Of a stretch of 64,000 bases of DNA, positions 8,889-17,629 are shown piece by piece; positions within the stretch are counted from its first letter, which is position 1; every line of letters starts with the position of its first letter. The translations under genes and the position numbers were made by a program. The DNA comes from Mucilaginibacter sp. Its GTDB lineage: Bacteria > Bacteroidota > Bacteroidia > Sphingobacteriales > Sphingobacteriaceae. The stretch spans positions 1 to 64,000 of the forward strand of contig NZ_JAQBOC010000031.1 of assembly GCF_028288225.1 (NCBI RefSeq). Direction: 5' to 3'. The notes under the pieces were generated by a model that was not told the origin of the DNA, did not search any database, and was given only the letters and a program-made list of their open reading frames with translations.

Positions 8889-10270
8889 CTTTAGCCACAA
8901 ATAAAATACATTTAATGAATTGTATTGACGGCTTAAGGCTGCTATTGCCAAAGTCGATAAATACATGCGTATCATCACCACCTTACTACGCGCTGAGGGA
9001 TTACGGCATTGAGCCTACAAAGTTCCCTGCCATTGAATATACGCTGTTTGGTTTCACAATTAAAGTAAAAGCGATGACGGTTTGTTTAGGCTTGGAACCA
9101 ACGCCTGAAGATTTTATTGGCCACATGGTTTATATCTACAGATTAGTGCGCGAAGCTTTGAAAGATGACGGTACTATTTGGGTAAATATTGGCGATAGTT
9201 ATTCAGCAACTGCAAAAAGTAGAAATGATGAGCAAGCGGCGCGCAAAAGCAAGCTGATGGGGAGCAAAGGCACACAAATAAGTTGCGCAAAACAGCAAAG
9301 CAAAATATTTACCGGTACAGGAATAAAACCTAAAGACATGATCGGTATCCCCTGGATGCTTGCCTTTGCTTTACGTGCAGATGGTTGGTATTTAAGACAG
9401 GATATTATTTGGCATAAAAAAAATTGCATGCCTGAAAGTTGTAATGATCGGTGTACAAAAAACCATGAATATATTTTCTTGCTGTCGAAAAAAAACAGGT
9501 ATTATTTTGACCAGGAGGCAATTGCCACGGAGGTCGCACCAAGCACGGCCCGGGACGCACGTGTAATAAATGATATGTATTCTACAAATAGACCTGATCA
9601 GGGGTTTGTTGGTAGCCCATCGCAAGGTAAGGGGATGCTTAAGCCAAAATATAAAGTTCCTAATGGTTGGGATTCCCGGGCCGGAAGTCACAATGTGATT
9701 GACTGGGCAACGGAAGAGGCTCAAGGGAGAGGAAACCCAGCATCATATAAGGGATCATCTTTTGATAAGGGTAAAACTGGCGAAGTCTTACAAACGAGAG
9801 GCGGAAGATCACCACGTCCGGATGATAGTCGCGGTGGCAACCAAGGCAACGGTGATATCCCTGCTATCGGTAAAGGAAACCGGAAAACTTTTAGGGGTGG
9901 CGGCACTTATGTTCATGACCAGGCTTTTGAAAATTCCGCTGCAGTTGCAAATAATTCGGTAGGTAATACACCAAACGAAACCGGGAAAGCAAACAAACGC
10001 TCAGTTTGGACAATAGCCACACAAGGTTTTAAAGAGGCTCATTTTGCCACTTTCCCCGAAAAGCTTATAGAAGATTGCATAAAGGCAGGTTGCCCGCCTG
10101 ATGGGTTGGTACTTGATCATTTTATGGGTAGTGGCACTACCGCGCTGGTAAGTTCAAAACTGGGGCGCAATTTTATCGGCTTCGAGCAAAATCCTAAATA
10201 TTTAGAAATAGCTAATAACCGGCTTTTTAAAGAGCTTGGCTTATTTAACCCTATATCGAATGCCCTATAA
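8885..10270 (+). CDS. DNA methyltransferase, beta class
   Basis: 461 aa. SPPY at 31-34 is the catalytic motif IV, of the form usual for N4-cytosine or beta-class adenine enzymes. DHFMGSGTT at 411-419 is the AdoMet-binding motif I, and motif IV preceding motif I defines the beta class. A Gly/Asn-rich, poorly conserved stretch at about 215-375 probably holds target recognition. No restriction enzyme is adjacent, so it most likely protects or marks phage DNA. ATG overlaps the primase stop. Confidence 0.8.
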   Translation: MTLATNKIHLMNCIDGLRLLLPKSINTCVSSPPYYALRDYGIEPTKFPAIEYTLFGFTIKVKAMTVCLGLEPTPEDFIGHMVYIYRLVREALKDDGTIWVNIGDSYSATAKSRNDEQAARKSKLMGSKGTQISCAKQQSKIFTGTGIKPKDMIGIPWMLAFALRADGWYLRQDIIWHKKNCMPESCNDRCTKNHEYIFLLSKKNRYYFDQEAIATEVAPSTARDARVINDMYSTNRPDQGFVGSPSQGKGMLKPKYKVPNGWDSRAGSHNVIDWATEEAQGRGNPASYKGSSFDKGKTGEVLQTRGGRSPRPDDSRGGNQGNGDIPAIGKGNRKTFRGGGTYVHDQAFENSAAVANNSVGNTPNETGKANKRSVWTIATQGFKEAHFATFPEKLIEDCIKAGCPPDGLVLDHFMGSGTTALVSSKLGRNFIGFEQNPKYLEIANNRLFKELGLFNPISNAL

Positions 10271-10496
10271 CCCCTACGCAGATATCCAGCAATACACATG
10301 GTACCGCAGCACCGGCGGGCAGGTAAAATATTACCTGTGTGTGAGGGCGCGGTTTACCTGGGGCGATTGCCGGCCGTTTGATATTGAAATGTTAGAATAT
10401 TTAACCTGCACCCCAAAACCTATTGATTGTGAAAAGCTTGCCGAGCTGCTTACAAAAGGTAGTTTGGTGGTGGCTAAAAGTCCGTTTGGAGAATAA
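10260..10496 (+). CDS. Hypothetical small phage protein
   Basis: 78 aa from ATG 10260 (MPYNPYADIQQYTWYR…), overlapping the methyltransferase stop by 11 nt. A start at 10236 is possible but would overlap more. Aromatic-rich N-terminus, no known motif. Confidence 0.5.
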   Translation: MPYNPYADIQQYTWYRSTGGQVKYYLCVRARFTWGDCRPFDIEMLEYLTCTPKPIDCEKLAELLTKGSLVVAKSPFGE

Positions 10497-10515
10497 AAAA
10501 TTAAATAAAAATACG

Positions 10516-10743
10516 ATGAAAAAGAAAAAATCAATACCTGTAAAATTCCTTTGCCACCAAATTAACCCGGCAGTAACCGACGCGCCATTTGATGAGCAGA
10601 TGCCTGCGCCTGGCTTTAGACCTGTGCGCAACAAGCCAATTTTTATTAACCAGGATAAGGTTGTAGCCATAATTGAAAACACGTTAGGCGAGGTGTACCC
10701 AAAATTGACGCAGATGCTGGTTGTTCAAATTAAAGCGTTATGA
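10516..10743 (+). CDS. Hypothetical small basic protein
   Basis: 75 aa starting MKKKKSIPVKFLCHQ. The ATG follows an A-rich leader. The stop overlaps the start of the PAPS-reductase-like gene (ATGA), so the pair is coupled. No family recognised. Confidence 0.45.
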   Translation: MKKKKSIPVKFLCHQINPAVTDAPFDEQMPAPGFRPVRNKPIFINQDKVVAIIENTLGEVYPKLTQMLVVQIKAL

Positions 10744-11486
10744 AACGGGTAATAAATTTCAGCGGCGGTAAAACATCAGCATTGATGACAATTTTACTTA
10801 ACCCCACTGATGAGGATATAGTTTTATTTACCGATACATTACGTGAACATCAAAAGACTTATAAGTTTATTGATGACTTTGAAAAATATGAGGGAATAAA
10901 AGTTCACAGGGCTTACTACACCCACCAAAGAGCGCCTGGATTGCAAGGGTTCGATGCTTTAACTAAGTGGAAAACCTATTTACCGAACAGAGTAAGACGG
11001 ATTTGCACTGAAGAGCTTAAAATAGTAACCGCTAAGCGATACCTAAGAAATTTAGGGGTGCGAAAGTTTGAAAACTTTATTGGTTTTAGGGCTGACGAGA
11101 TGCACCGTGTAGAACGAAGTTCGCAACGATATGTAAATGTATTTCCGAAATACCCGCTGGTAGAAAAAGGCATCACCAAAGAAATGGTCAATCAGTACTG
11201 GCTCACCAAGCCTTACACCCTCGAAATACCGTCGATACTTGGTAATTGTGATCTGTGTTTCTTAAAGGGAAAGGATAATATTATTAAAATATTACAAATG
11301 TACCCTGAACTTGCAGAGCCATGGATAAGAGATGAGGAAAACGCTGGAGCGGGTAGAACTAACAAGCCTACATTTATTAAGGATATTTCATATAAAGAGT
11401 TATTACATATCGCTCAATCTCAAAAAACTCTTTTTGATTTAGATGATGCACTGCCAGCCTATAATTGCTCATATACCAGTTTTTAA
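10740..11486 (+). CDS. PAPS-reductase-like PP-loop protein
   Basis: 248 aa. SGGKTS at residues 8-13 is the PP-loop of the adenine nucleotide alpha-hydrolase/PAPS reductase superfamily, followed by a C-x-E-E-L-K element (RRICTEELKI) and a CDLC pair near 178. Phage members of this family are often linked to DNA modification (compare DndC) rather than sulfate assimilation. Its place three genes after a DNA methyltransferase suggests the same here. No other dnd genes are present. It ends the early operon. Confidence 0.65.
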   Translation: MKRVINFSGGKTSALMTILLNPTDEDIVLFTDTLREHQKTYKFIDDFEKYEGIKVHRAYYTHQRAPGLQGFDALTKWKTYLPNRVRRICTEELKIVTAKRYLRNLGVRKFENFIGFRADEMHRVERSSQRYVNVFPKYPLVEKGITKEMVNQYWLTKPYTLEIPSILGNCDLCFLKGKDNIIKILQMYPELAEPWIRDEENAGAGRTNKPTFIKDISYKELLHIAQSQKTLFDLDDALPAYNCSYTSF

Positions 11487-11523
11487 CTGTCCTTTCCATC
11501 GCCTAAAAAACAACCAACCTTTG
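11486..11523 (+). promoter_or_regulatory. Possible phage promoter, weaker copy of late motif
   Basis: ACTGTCCTTT, 20 nt, AACCTTTG repeats the spacing of the late motif at 13880, 17630 and 20725, with one change in the first base. A transcript from it would meet the hairpin at 11525-11548 at once. It may be chance, or a promoter-terminator pair subject to antitermination. Confidence 0.3.
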
Positions 11524-11524
11524 A

Positions 11525-11550
11525 GCCTTGCCAGTGCAGGGCTTTTTTAT
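11525..11550 (+). terminator. Terminator after the early operon
   Basis: GCCTTGC-cagt-GCAGGGC forms a 7-bp stem with one G-T pair, followed by TTTTTTATTTT. It lies 40 bp after the PAPS-reductase-like gene. Confidence 0.6.
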
Positions 11551-11590
11551 TTTGCAGGATTTTTGCCGAAAACAGGGTAAAAAGTGCCGG

Positions 11591-11892
11591 GTGTTCCTTG
11601 CGCTCCTAAGCTGTTCCTTGCAAATTGGGCTGTTTTTGGGGTAAAAAGGAACACCTGTCCGTTTTTGGCATCGCGTTAGCAAAGTACTGCGGAATTTTAA
11701 AAAGTGCCATTACAGCGTTTAAACGCACATTGGTTTGTAAAAAAACAGCGAATGTAAAAAGCTGTGGCAAAGTAATAAAATGTGTTCCTAATGTACCTTT
11801 ATACCTTAATATTGATTTTTAACTAAATAAAGCTATATTATTGCTTAGGAACACTTAGGAACACCGGGAGCGCTTAGGAGCGTTAGGAACAC
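11591..11892. repeat. Non-coding region with GGAACAC iterons, possible origin
   Basis: The gap from 11551 to 12010 holds no convincing gene. It carries many copies of TTAGGAACAC-like 10-mers: inverted (GTGTTCC, TGTTCC) at about 11591-11620, direct at 11647-11653, inverted near 11783, and four to five direct copies at 11847-11892. The outer blocks form an imperfect inverted repeat of about 27 bp. Iteron clusters after replication genes often mark an origin. Regulatory binding sites are the alternative. Confidence 0.4.
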
Positions 11893-12010
11893 TTTTTCGC
11901 GTTTTGGCATCCCCGCAATACGTTTCTGTATTTTTTTGCAGTTGATGTAAAATAATACTACAATATTTCGGAGTAAATAATTTATCTTTAGCAAACTAAT
12001 TACCAAATTA

Positions 12011-12592
12011 ATGGCTAAAGATATCCTGATCAGGCTTTCGGTGTATCCATACATCCGCAAGTATTTGCTGTATCATTACAGCGAGCCTTTTTTTGTTACC
12101 GAACTTGGATATATTCCATCGTACCTCGAAAATTGTTTAGAGCATGTTACAAAAGTAAACCCGGCCACTTACCGCAAAAAGGACAAGGTAATTTACGGTG
12201 ACTTTGTAGGCATAATGATTGGCGAGGGCACCATCCGTAAACATGGGTGCCACATCAGCGGCGAAAACGTAAAGAAATTTAATGCCACGGTGCAGGACCT
12301 GATCCACGAAGAGATGTTCCGCCTGATCACGCAGCTTAAGCAGGCTGGTTACCAGGTTGATGATACGATCCGCGAGTTTCAGCGCATGTATGGCTTTAGC
12401 GAGGATGAGCTGCCGTTTGACAATCTGAAGCGCTGGTATTACCGCGAGCGCGAACGGATTGAGCAGCGGGCCGGGAAACGGATTGAGGTACACCCGCAAT
12501 ACGTGCTTAATTTTTTTGAAGAGGTTAAGGAGCGCAGCGGGTTTAACGGGGTGGTTAGTCAGATGAATTTTAGTAGTTTATTAACGGCATGA
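12011..12592 (+). CDS. Hypothetical phage protein
   Basis: 193 aa, mixed alpha/beta, no motif recognised. A Bacteroidota-type -7 box (TATCTTTA at 11983-11990) and an operator-like half-site (11956-11967) lie just upstream, so this may be the first gene of a repressor-controlled block. The stop overlaps the next start (ATGA). Confidence 0.5.
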   Translation: MAKDILIRLSVYPYIRKYLLYHYSEPFFVTELGYIPSYLENCLEHVTKVNPATYRKKDKVIYGDFVGIMIGEGTIRKHGCHISGENVKKFNATVQDLIHEEMFRLITQLKQAGYQVDDTIREFQRMYGFSEDELPFDNLKRWYYRERERIEQRAGKRIEVHPQYVLNFFEEVKERSGFNGVVSQMNFSSLLTA

Positions 12593-13008
12593 AAGCGAAT
12601 GAACTAAGAATAGGAAATATTGTTAAAAGCAATAAAGGCTCTTTTGTGATTGTAAAAGAGATTAATGAGGGATCATTCAACGGTACTGTTAGGGTTGTTG
12701 ATACCACACATTATGATGATGAGGTTTTGTTTGGTTATAGCTGTAGCGAAATTGAGCCGATAAAATTAACGCCTGAAATATTTTTAAAATGTGGATTCAA
12801 GCAAATTGGAGTTTGTGAGTTCGGCTACTCATACCGGTTAAAACTTAATTCACGAATGGAGTTTGCATGGTACCCTGGCGAGGAAATTTTAAGGGTACAA
12901 ACGACCTCATCAGGCTCAACCACTAGTTTACGTCATATCGAAGCTTTACACCAATTCCAAAATTTATTTTTTGCCTATACTGGCGATGAATTAACAATAA
13001 CCCTATGA
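12589..13008 (+). CDS. Hypothetical phage protein, NELRIGN type
   Basis: 139 aa starting MKANELRIGNIV. This opening and an internal PI-x-LTPEIFLKCGF segment recur, from memory, in small proteins of Bacteroidota phages, without known function. It is coupled by ATGA overlaps on both sides. Confidence 0.5.
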   Translation: MKANELRIGNIVKSNKGSFVIVKEINEGSFNGTVRVVDTTHYDDEVLFGYSCSEIEPIKLTPEIFLKCGFKQIGVCEFGYSYRLKLNSRMEFAWYPGEEILRVQTTSSGSTTSLRHIEALHQFQNLFFAYTGDELTITL

Positions 13009-13826
13009 GCGCACAATTTTCAGAAGATAATAACATTGGCGGTGCGCAGCGGATACAGCTGGCGCCGGCTTATGCTTTTAGTAGTTTAAGTCCGGGGGTA
13101 GTTTTCCGCGCCGGGTATAGCTGGGATGATATGGTGTTTTTACCCGAAAATGCCCAGCTGACCGACGAAAGCGCCGAGGGGGATAACGGGATGCAGTACA
13201 CCTATAACCTGGTATTCGCCTTTAACAAAAAGGACGCGGATAAAATTGCTGCGCTGCGCAAGTATCTGGGCACGGTGGCGGTTGCCCTGGTAACCGATAG
13301 CAACGGCTTTCAGCAGATCATCGGCAACCAGCAAACGCCCATCACCATAAAACAAAACACCGACAGCGGCAAGCAATATACCAACATGAATAATTTGCTT
13401 TATACCGGCGTTGTGGTGCAGGATAGGGAAGCGCTGCTGTATGACCCCAACTATGTGCCGCCGGTTATTCCGCCGATTATTACGAACGGGATTTTTAATG
13501 CCAGCTTAACCGAAAACCTGATCCCCTGGGTTGATGCCGATGTTGAGATTGATGATAACGGTGCAAGTGTGCTGGAACTTTTCGCCAATGGCGACCATGG
13601 CAGTATTTCGATGATCCCGGGCCATGCGTTTATTATAAAGGCGATCAGTCGGAGCGGCGGGCATACGGCGGTTGATCCGCAGATAAGTTTGCGGGTGGTA
13701 AAGAACGGCGTGCAAGTGTTTTTTGATCAGCAGCCCGCTACGGTCGGCCGGGTGATATCCTTTCCGGGAACGGTTGAGGATAGCGCGGTTTATACCGTTA
13801 CGGTGGCCGGGGCTGATGTTGGGTAA
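13005..13826 (+). CDS. Putative virion structural protein
   Basis: 273 aa, beta-rich. Residues 1-150 form one region and a Pro-rich hinge (YVPPVIPPI) at about 152 separates a second beta-sandwich-like part. Composition and position before the head genes suggest a virion or adhesion component, but no family is recognised. A strong terminator follows. Confidence 0.4.
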   Translation: MSAQFSEDNNIGGAQRIQLAPAYAFSSLSPGVVFRAGYSWDDMVFLPENAQLTDESAEGDNGMQYTYNLVFAFNKKDADKIAALRKYLGTVAVALVTDSNGFQQIIGNQQTPITIKQNTDSGKQYTNMNNLLYTGVVVQDREALLYDPNYVPPVIPPIITNGIFNASLTENLIPWVDADVEIDDNGASVLELFANGDHGSISMIPGHAFIIKAISRSGGHTAVDPQISLRVVKNGVQVFFDQQPATVGRVISFPGTVEDSAVYTVTVAGADVG

Positions 13827-13862
13827 TAACTAAGATTTATAGGATTTAAAGATTTATAGGAT

Positions 13863-13893
13863 GGACAGGTAAGCAATTGCCTGTCCTTTTTTT
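13863..13893 (+). terminator. Strong terminator
   Basis: GGACAGG and CCTGTCC arms, with inner bases also pairing (AAGCAATTG region), are followed by a run of seven T. The 3' arm with its T-run overlaps the CCTGTCCTTT box of the promoter-like motif that starts at 13880. Confidence 0.8.
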
Positions 13894-13917
13894 GTGCTTT
13901 TTGGGCTGGTAGTTTTG
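13880..13917 (+). promoter_or_regulatory. Late promoter motif, copy A
   Basis: CCTGTCCTTT (13880-13889), 20 nt, TAGTTTTG (13910-13917). The second box is an exact TAnnTTTG -7 element of Bacteroidota. ATG of the protease gene begins 6 nt after it, so the transcript would have almost no leader. Copies B and C have the same boxes at the same spacing. Confidence 0.6.
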
Positions 13918-13922
13918 GCTCA

Positions 13923-15197
13923 ATGAGTTTGAAACTGATATCAGCATTAGCAAAGGATTACTGGGCCATTACCGAAGATGCGGTAAATACCTATTTCCCT
14001 ATTGCGCAATCAATTTTAAACGGCACCCATGTATTAAAAGCCGAAACGCTGGCGGATGATGAATTTGAGCCGGTTGATTTGGATGATGATAACAGCGAGA
14101 CTATCGCATCCCCCGACTCATACACCGGGCGCATTGCTGTAATGAGCATAATAGGTGTGTTAATGCATTACGGAGGTCCCTGCAGTTATGGCGCTGTTGA
14201 CTATGCTAACCGGATTGACGAATACAGGAACGACGAAAGTATTGCCGGGCTGATTGTAAAAGGCGACGGTCCGGGCGGACAAGTGCAAGGCACTAAAACG
14301 TTGCGCGAAGCATTCCAAAGATTTGCAGCAGTAAAACCATTAATCACGATTGTTGATGACGGTGTTGTTGCCAGTGCGTTGGTGTGGGCATTTTCACCAT
14401 CTACGGAAATATATTGCAGCAATGCGATATGCGAGTTTGGAAGCGTGGGGATAGTAGCCTGTTTTATGGATGTGCGCAAGGCTATGGAGATGAACGGAAT
14501 TAAGCAGGTTGTGATCTATGCCCCGCAGAGCACGCAAAAAAATAAAGATTTTCAGGACGCACTTGATGGCAAACCGGCAGCGGTAATTGCCAAACTCAAA
14601 TTTGTTTGCGAAACATTTATTACAGATGTGGCAGACGACCGCGCCGATAAAATAAAAGCCGATACCTGGAAAAACGGCGAAATGTTTTTCGCCGAAGAGG
14701 CTGTCACCATCGGTCTGATAGACGGGATAAAAAGCTACACTGAAGTGGTTGCCCGCATGCAGGAATTAATTGCACAAAATCAAAACGAAAATATCATGTT
14801 ACAAAACAAATTACCAAAAGTAGCGGCCCTGAAAGGCGCAACGCTCGCTTCGGCAGCCGACCTACAGGCGGCTAATGAAGATATTGAAGCCTACGGCATT
14901 GCCGGGGTAACCCTATGCCTGGATAGTGAACTGGAAGCCCTGCAGAGCAGCGCTGAAACTATTGCAGGTTTACAAACCACAGCAACCGCCAACACCGCGC
15001 TGATAGCCGCTAAGGATGGCGAAATAAACACCCTTAAAGCGGAAAAGGTTGCGCTACAGGCTAAGCTTGACGGCAGGCCAGCTGTGGAAGTTACCGGCAC
15101 CCCTGCACCTAAGGATGTAATTGCTGGTGAGGTTGTAGTTGATGCCTTTGAAACTTCGGTGGATAAGGAAGCAAAGGCCCTACAAGCCCAATGGTAA
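13923..15197 (+). CDS. Prohead protease (S49/SppA-like) with scaffold-like tail
   Basis: 424 aa. Residues ~70-260 follow the S49 signal-peptide-peptidase pattern: GDGPGGQV near 115, a nucleophile region VVASALVWAF with candidate Ser151, FGSVGI, and a late AxxIGLID segment. The lysine of the dyad cannot be assigned surely. Residues ~285-424 are Ala/Glu/Lys-rich and coiled-coil-like, suiting a scaffold domain, so one gene would supply protease and scaffold. The major capsid gene follows, as is usual. Confidence 0.7.
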   Translation: MSLKLISALAKDYWAITEDAVNTYFPIAQSILNGTHVLKAETLADDEFEPVDLDDDNSETIASPDSYTGRIAVMSIIGVLMHYGGPCSYGAVDYANRIDEYRNDESIAGLIVKGDGPGGQVQGTKTLREAFQRFAAVKPLITIVDDGVVASALVWAFSPSTEIYCSNAICEFGSVGIVACFMDVRKAMEMNGIKQVVIYAPQSTQKNKDFQDALDGKPAAVIAKLKFVCETFITDVADDRADKIKADTWKNGEMFFAEEAVTIGLIDGIKSYTEVVARMQELIAQNQNENIMLQNKLPKVAALKGATLASAADLQAANEDIEAYGIAGVTLCLDSELEALQSSAETIAGLQTTATANTALIAAKDGEINTLKAEKVALQAKLDGRPAVEVTGTPAPKDVIAGEVVVDAFETSVDKEAKALQAQW

Positions 15198-15231
15198 TAA
15201 TTTAATCACCCCTATTAAAAAACACAATTAA

Positions 15232-16302
15232 ATGAAAATTTCTAAAGGATTATTTCTGCTTGCGGGCGCACTGTTTGTAAGCTTATTTATCGGGCACTCT
15301 GTTGCAAATGCTTTCGGGCATTCGGCATACGCTTTGCCTGTAGCGGGTGCATTATTTGTATCCTCATTTATTCCGCGTGCCCAAATCGGAGCATTTTTAG
15401 TTAATACGCCCGACCTTTCATTGCTATCAACCGCTTTCGGGCAGTTCGGCGGCAAGATCTTGCGCAAGCATGTTAACGAGCTCGACCTGGGCACAGGTGT
15501 AACGCAATACAAAGGTGTTAAGGTGCCGGTATTTATGACTAAGCTAAGCGCGCAAGGCGGACCTGTTCCGTATAACGCTGCCGACGCAACCGGAACAGCG
15601 GCCGCTAAGTTTACAGACAGGACATTGACCGTTCACCAGTCTAAATGGGATTTTGATATTGACCCGGAAATTTATCGCCAAAAATATCTTGCAATTGCCG
15701 ACCCTGCAAAAGTGCCTTTTTACCAGTTCATTCTTGACCAGGTAGGTATCGAATACATGGCCGCAATAAACGACAACGTGTTAGGAACGGGCGTTTATAA
15801 CGCCGCAGGAACTACCGCAGCAGCCATTGCAAATGGCTGGATCACCTTGCTTAAGGCTGAGGTTACAGCCACCAACCTAACCGCCAAGGTGGTTGGCGCA
15901 ATAAACGGCACCAATTCGGTTACAAAGGTTGAGGGTTTTGCTTCGGCACAGCCAACCTGGTGGAGGAAAAAGGGTTTTGTGATCAAATGCTCATACGGAA
16001 CGTTTGACGCCTACAAAACCCACTACCGCACATTAAATGCGTTCGGCTTTCAGCCACGCGCAAACGGTGTGTACTATCTTGACGGTTTTAAGGATGTGAT
16101 TTTGGAGCCGGTTAGCTGGATCACTACAGACGGGCTTTTAGGTGTTGTGTTTGATGCGCTTGCTTTCGGCACCGATGGCGACCGTATAGAGGTTGCAGCA
16201 TCAATGCGCCGCAACATTATCGAACTGCGCTTAATGCTGCCTGTAGGTTTGGAGATGGAAGATTTGGATTGCGTAAGCGTATCTGATAACCTGGTAGCAT
16301 AA
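15232..16302 (+). CDS. Major capsid protein (HK97-type inferred)
   Basis: 356 aa, placed directly after the prohead protease. Body features such as a DxDPEIYRQKY segment and a C-terminal domain (…NIIELRLMLPVGLEMEDLDCVSVSDNLVA) suit capsid proteins of Bacteroidota phages. Odd: the first ~48 residues contain two hydrophobic, signal-like stretches (5-22 and 33-47), perhaps a prosequence removed by the protease. No introduction of a chemical crosslink motif can be judged. Confidence 0.65.
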   Translation: MKISKGLFLLAGALFVSLFIGHSVANAFGHSAYALPVAGALFVSSFIPRAQIGAFLVNTPDLSLLSTAFGQFGGKILRKHVNELDLGTGVTQYKGVKVPVFMTKLSAQGGPVPYNAADATGTAAAKFTDRTLTVHQSKWDFDIDPEIYRQKYLAIADPAKVPFYQFILDQVGIEYMAAINDNVLGTGVYNAAGTTAAAIANGWITLLKAEVTATNLTAKVVGAINGTNSVTKVEGFASAQPTWWRKKGFVIKCSYGTFDAYKTHYRTLNAFGFQPRANGVYYLDGFKDVILEPVSWITTDGLLGVVFDALAFGTDGDRIEVAASMRRNIIELRLMLPVGLEMEDLDCVSVSDNLVA

Positions 16303-16309
16303 TTAGCTG

Positions 16310-16522
16310 ATGGCAAAGAAAAAAGATACAGGTACACCGGACGGTGTACCTGTTGCCGAAACCATAGTGGTGGATGGCAAAACGGTACGGGTTAAGTTCG
16401 GCGGGCATATCCCCGGAATGAAAACGTACACCAAAGAGGAGTTGCTTGCTGATCCCGAGGCAGTGGCTTACCTAATCGAAATACAGTCGGGCTGTATTGA
16501 AATTTTATCAAACGAAGCATAG
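16310..16522 (+). CDS. Small head-region protein
   Basis: 70 aa, lysine-rich start (MAKKKDTG), no recognised motif. It lies between the capsid gene (7 nt before) and the next structural gene (3 nt after). A head decoration or joining role is possible but unsupported. Confidence 0.45.
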   Translation: MAKKKDTGTPDGVPVAETIVVDGKTVRVKFGGHIPGMKTYTKEELLADPEAVAYLIEIQSGCIEILSNEA

Positions 16523-16525
16523 ATC

Positions 16526-17086
16526 ATGGCAGCAGATTACGCAAATATAATTCTAACCGGTCTACAGCACGTAGACGGTAACGAAAACCCGAGCGGCATA
16601 CAGGAAGATGTGTTCATTATGATAGTTAGTCAAATGGCTACTATTGCGGAGCCCGCCGCATCGCCAACCGCGCCCGAGGCAATGCTTACCATTGCAGGCC
16701 CTCACGTTATGGCAACCGGTAAATCGCCTTTCGCGGTATACAGCATGTTTGAGAAATCAGACTTTGAAAGCCCGATGGCAGGCGAGGTTTATAGTAAGAT
16801 ATTTATGCCTGATGTTACCTGCTTTATCCCGCAGCCAACGCCTGAGAATGCCGGTAATTTTTCGGTATTGAAAAACTCGCGCCTGATTGTGCTGATCAAA
16901 CGCACCCAGGGCGGCGCAGGCTTTACGCAGATCGGCAGTAAGCATTTATCGGCCAAAATAAAAGATGGATCCGTTAAATACGGTAAAGGCCCCACAGGCG
17001 AGCCCGGCATCACCTTTAATATTGAGGCGCCAAGCATCCACCCATTTTATTACTACACCGGCATTTTGCCAGTAACAGGAGTATAA
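16526..17086 (+). CDS. Putative tail tube or head-tail structural protein
   Basis: 186 aa, Gly/Pro/Thr-rich and beta-type. Position after the capsid gene and composition fit a tail tube or connector protein. No diagnostic motif. ATG of the next gene shares its last base. Confidence 0.4.
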   Translation: MAADYANIILTGLQHVDGNENPSGIQEDVFIMIVSQMATIAEPAASPTAPEAMLTIAGPHVMATGKSPFAVYSMFEKSDFESPMAGEVYSKIFMPDVTCFIPQPTPENAGNFSVLKNSRLIVLIKRTQGGAGFTQIGSKHLSAKIKDGSVKYGKGPTGEPGITFNIEAPSIHPFYYYTGILPVTGV

Positions 17087-17328
17087 TGAAGAGGTCAGAG
17101 GTCAGAGGTCAGAGGTCGTTTGAAAAGGTTGTAGATGTGGCGAACCCTCATCTTAACCCCGATTTGGAGGGTAAGTTTAAGATTGTTGGCACGCATTGCC
17201 CACGGGTATTGCAAACCAGCATCGGCGATATTGATTTTCGCAAGCTTACCGAGGCTGAGGCTGAGCAGCTGGTAACCGATGGATTTGCCCATTTAATAAA
17301 ATTGTCTTTTCATAATTTAGGTTTATAA
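17086..17328 (+). CDS. Small structural-cluster protein with repeat-derived start
   Basis: 80 aa. The first ~11 residues (MKRSEVRGQRS) are encoded by a tandem AGAGGTC repeat at about 17093-17115; the body begins at FEKVVDVANP. AEAEQLVTDGFAHL near the end recalls short head-tail proteins. Such 7-bp repeats are usually intergenic in related genomes (from memory), so the start may have been extended by one. Confidence 0.45.
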   Translation: MKRSEVRGQRSFEKVVDVANPHLNPDLEGKFKIVGTHCPRVLQTSIGDIDFRKLTEAEAEQLVTDGFAHLIKLSFHNLGL

Positions 17329-17345
17329 ATTGGTTAGTTTTAAGT

Positions 17346-17374
17346 AAAGCCGCATCGCCAGGTGCGGCTTTTTT
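17346..17374. terminator. Bidirectional terminator
   Basis: GCCGCA and TGCGGC arms (AAGCCGCATCGCC…AGGTGCGGCTT) are followed by TTTTTT. It lies between the end of the plus gene at 17328 and the stop of the minus gene at 17379 and can serve both. Confidence 0.75.
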
Positions 17375-17378
17375 GCGT

Positions 17379-17594
17379 TTAATTATAACCAGGTATATCT
17401 ATTTCGCCATTTAAAAAGAAATCTGCCAATACTGCCGCATAGAAAACTATTGGAACTCTTTTATTAAAGGTTAGTTCCAATTTAAACATCTTGCTATAGT
17501 CTGTACCAATCAAAGATATTTCAGTATCTACTGACCTGTAGATTACATGATTAACCTTATAGTCTGAAAATAAGTGTTTTAAAAGCATAATCAA
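17379..17594 (-). CDS. Small antisense-strand gene, moron-like
   Basis: 71 aa, mixed hydrophobic and charged composition (MIMLLKHLFSDYKVNHVIYR…). It is the only minus-strand gene in the late region, with a terminator just after its stop and the late promoter motif B divergent from its start. These are marks of an inserted accessory gene expressed on its own. Function unknown. Confidence 0.45.
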   Translation of the reverse strand: MIMLLKHLFSDYKVNHVIYRSVDTEISLIGTDYSKMFKLELTFNKRVPIVFYAAVLADFFLNGEIDIPGYN

Positions 17595-17629
17595 ATATAC
17601 CGATACAAAAACAGTTTTGCAATTCTTTC

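Noticed and set aside
11625..12060. Two frames of 65 and 71 aa in the repeat region
   Set aside because: Both consist largely of the translated GGAACAC repeats and promoter DNA, and the composition is not protein-like.
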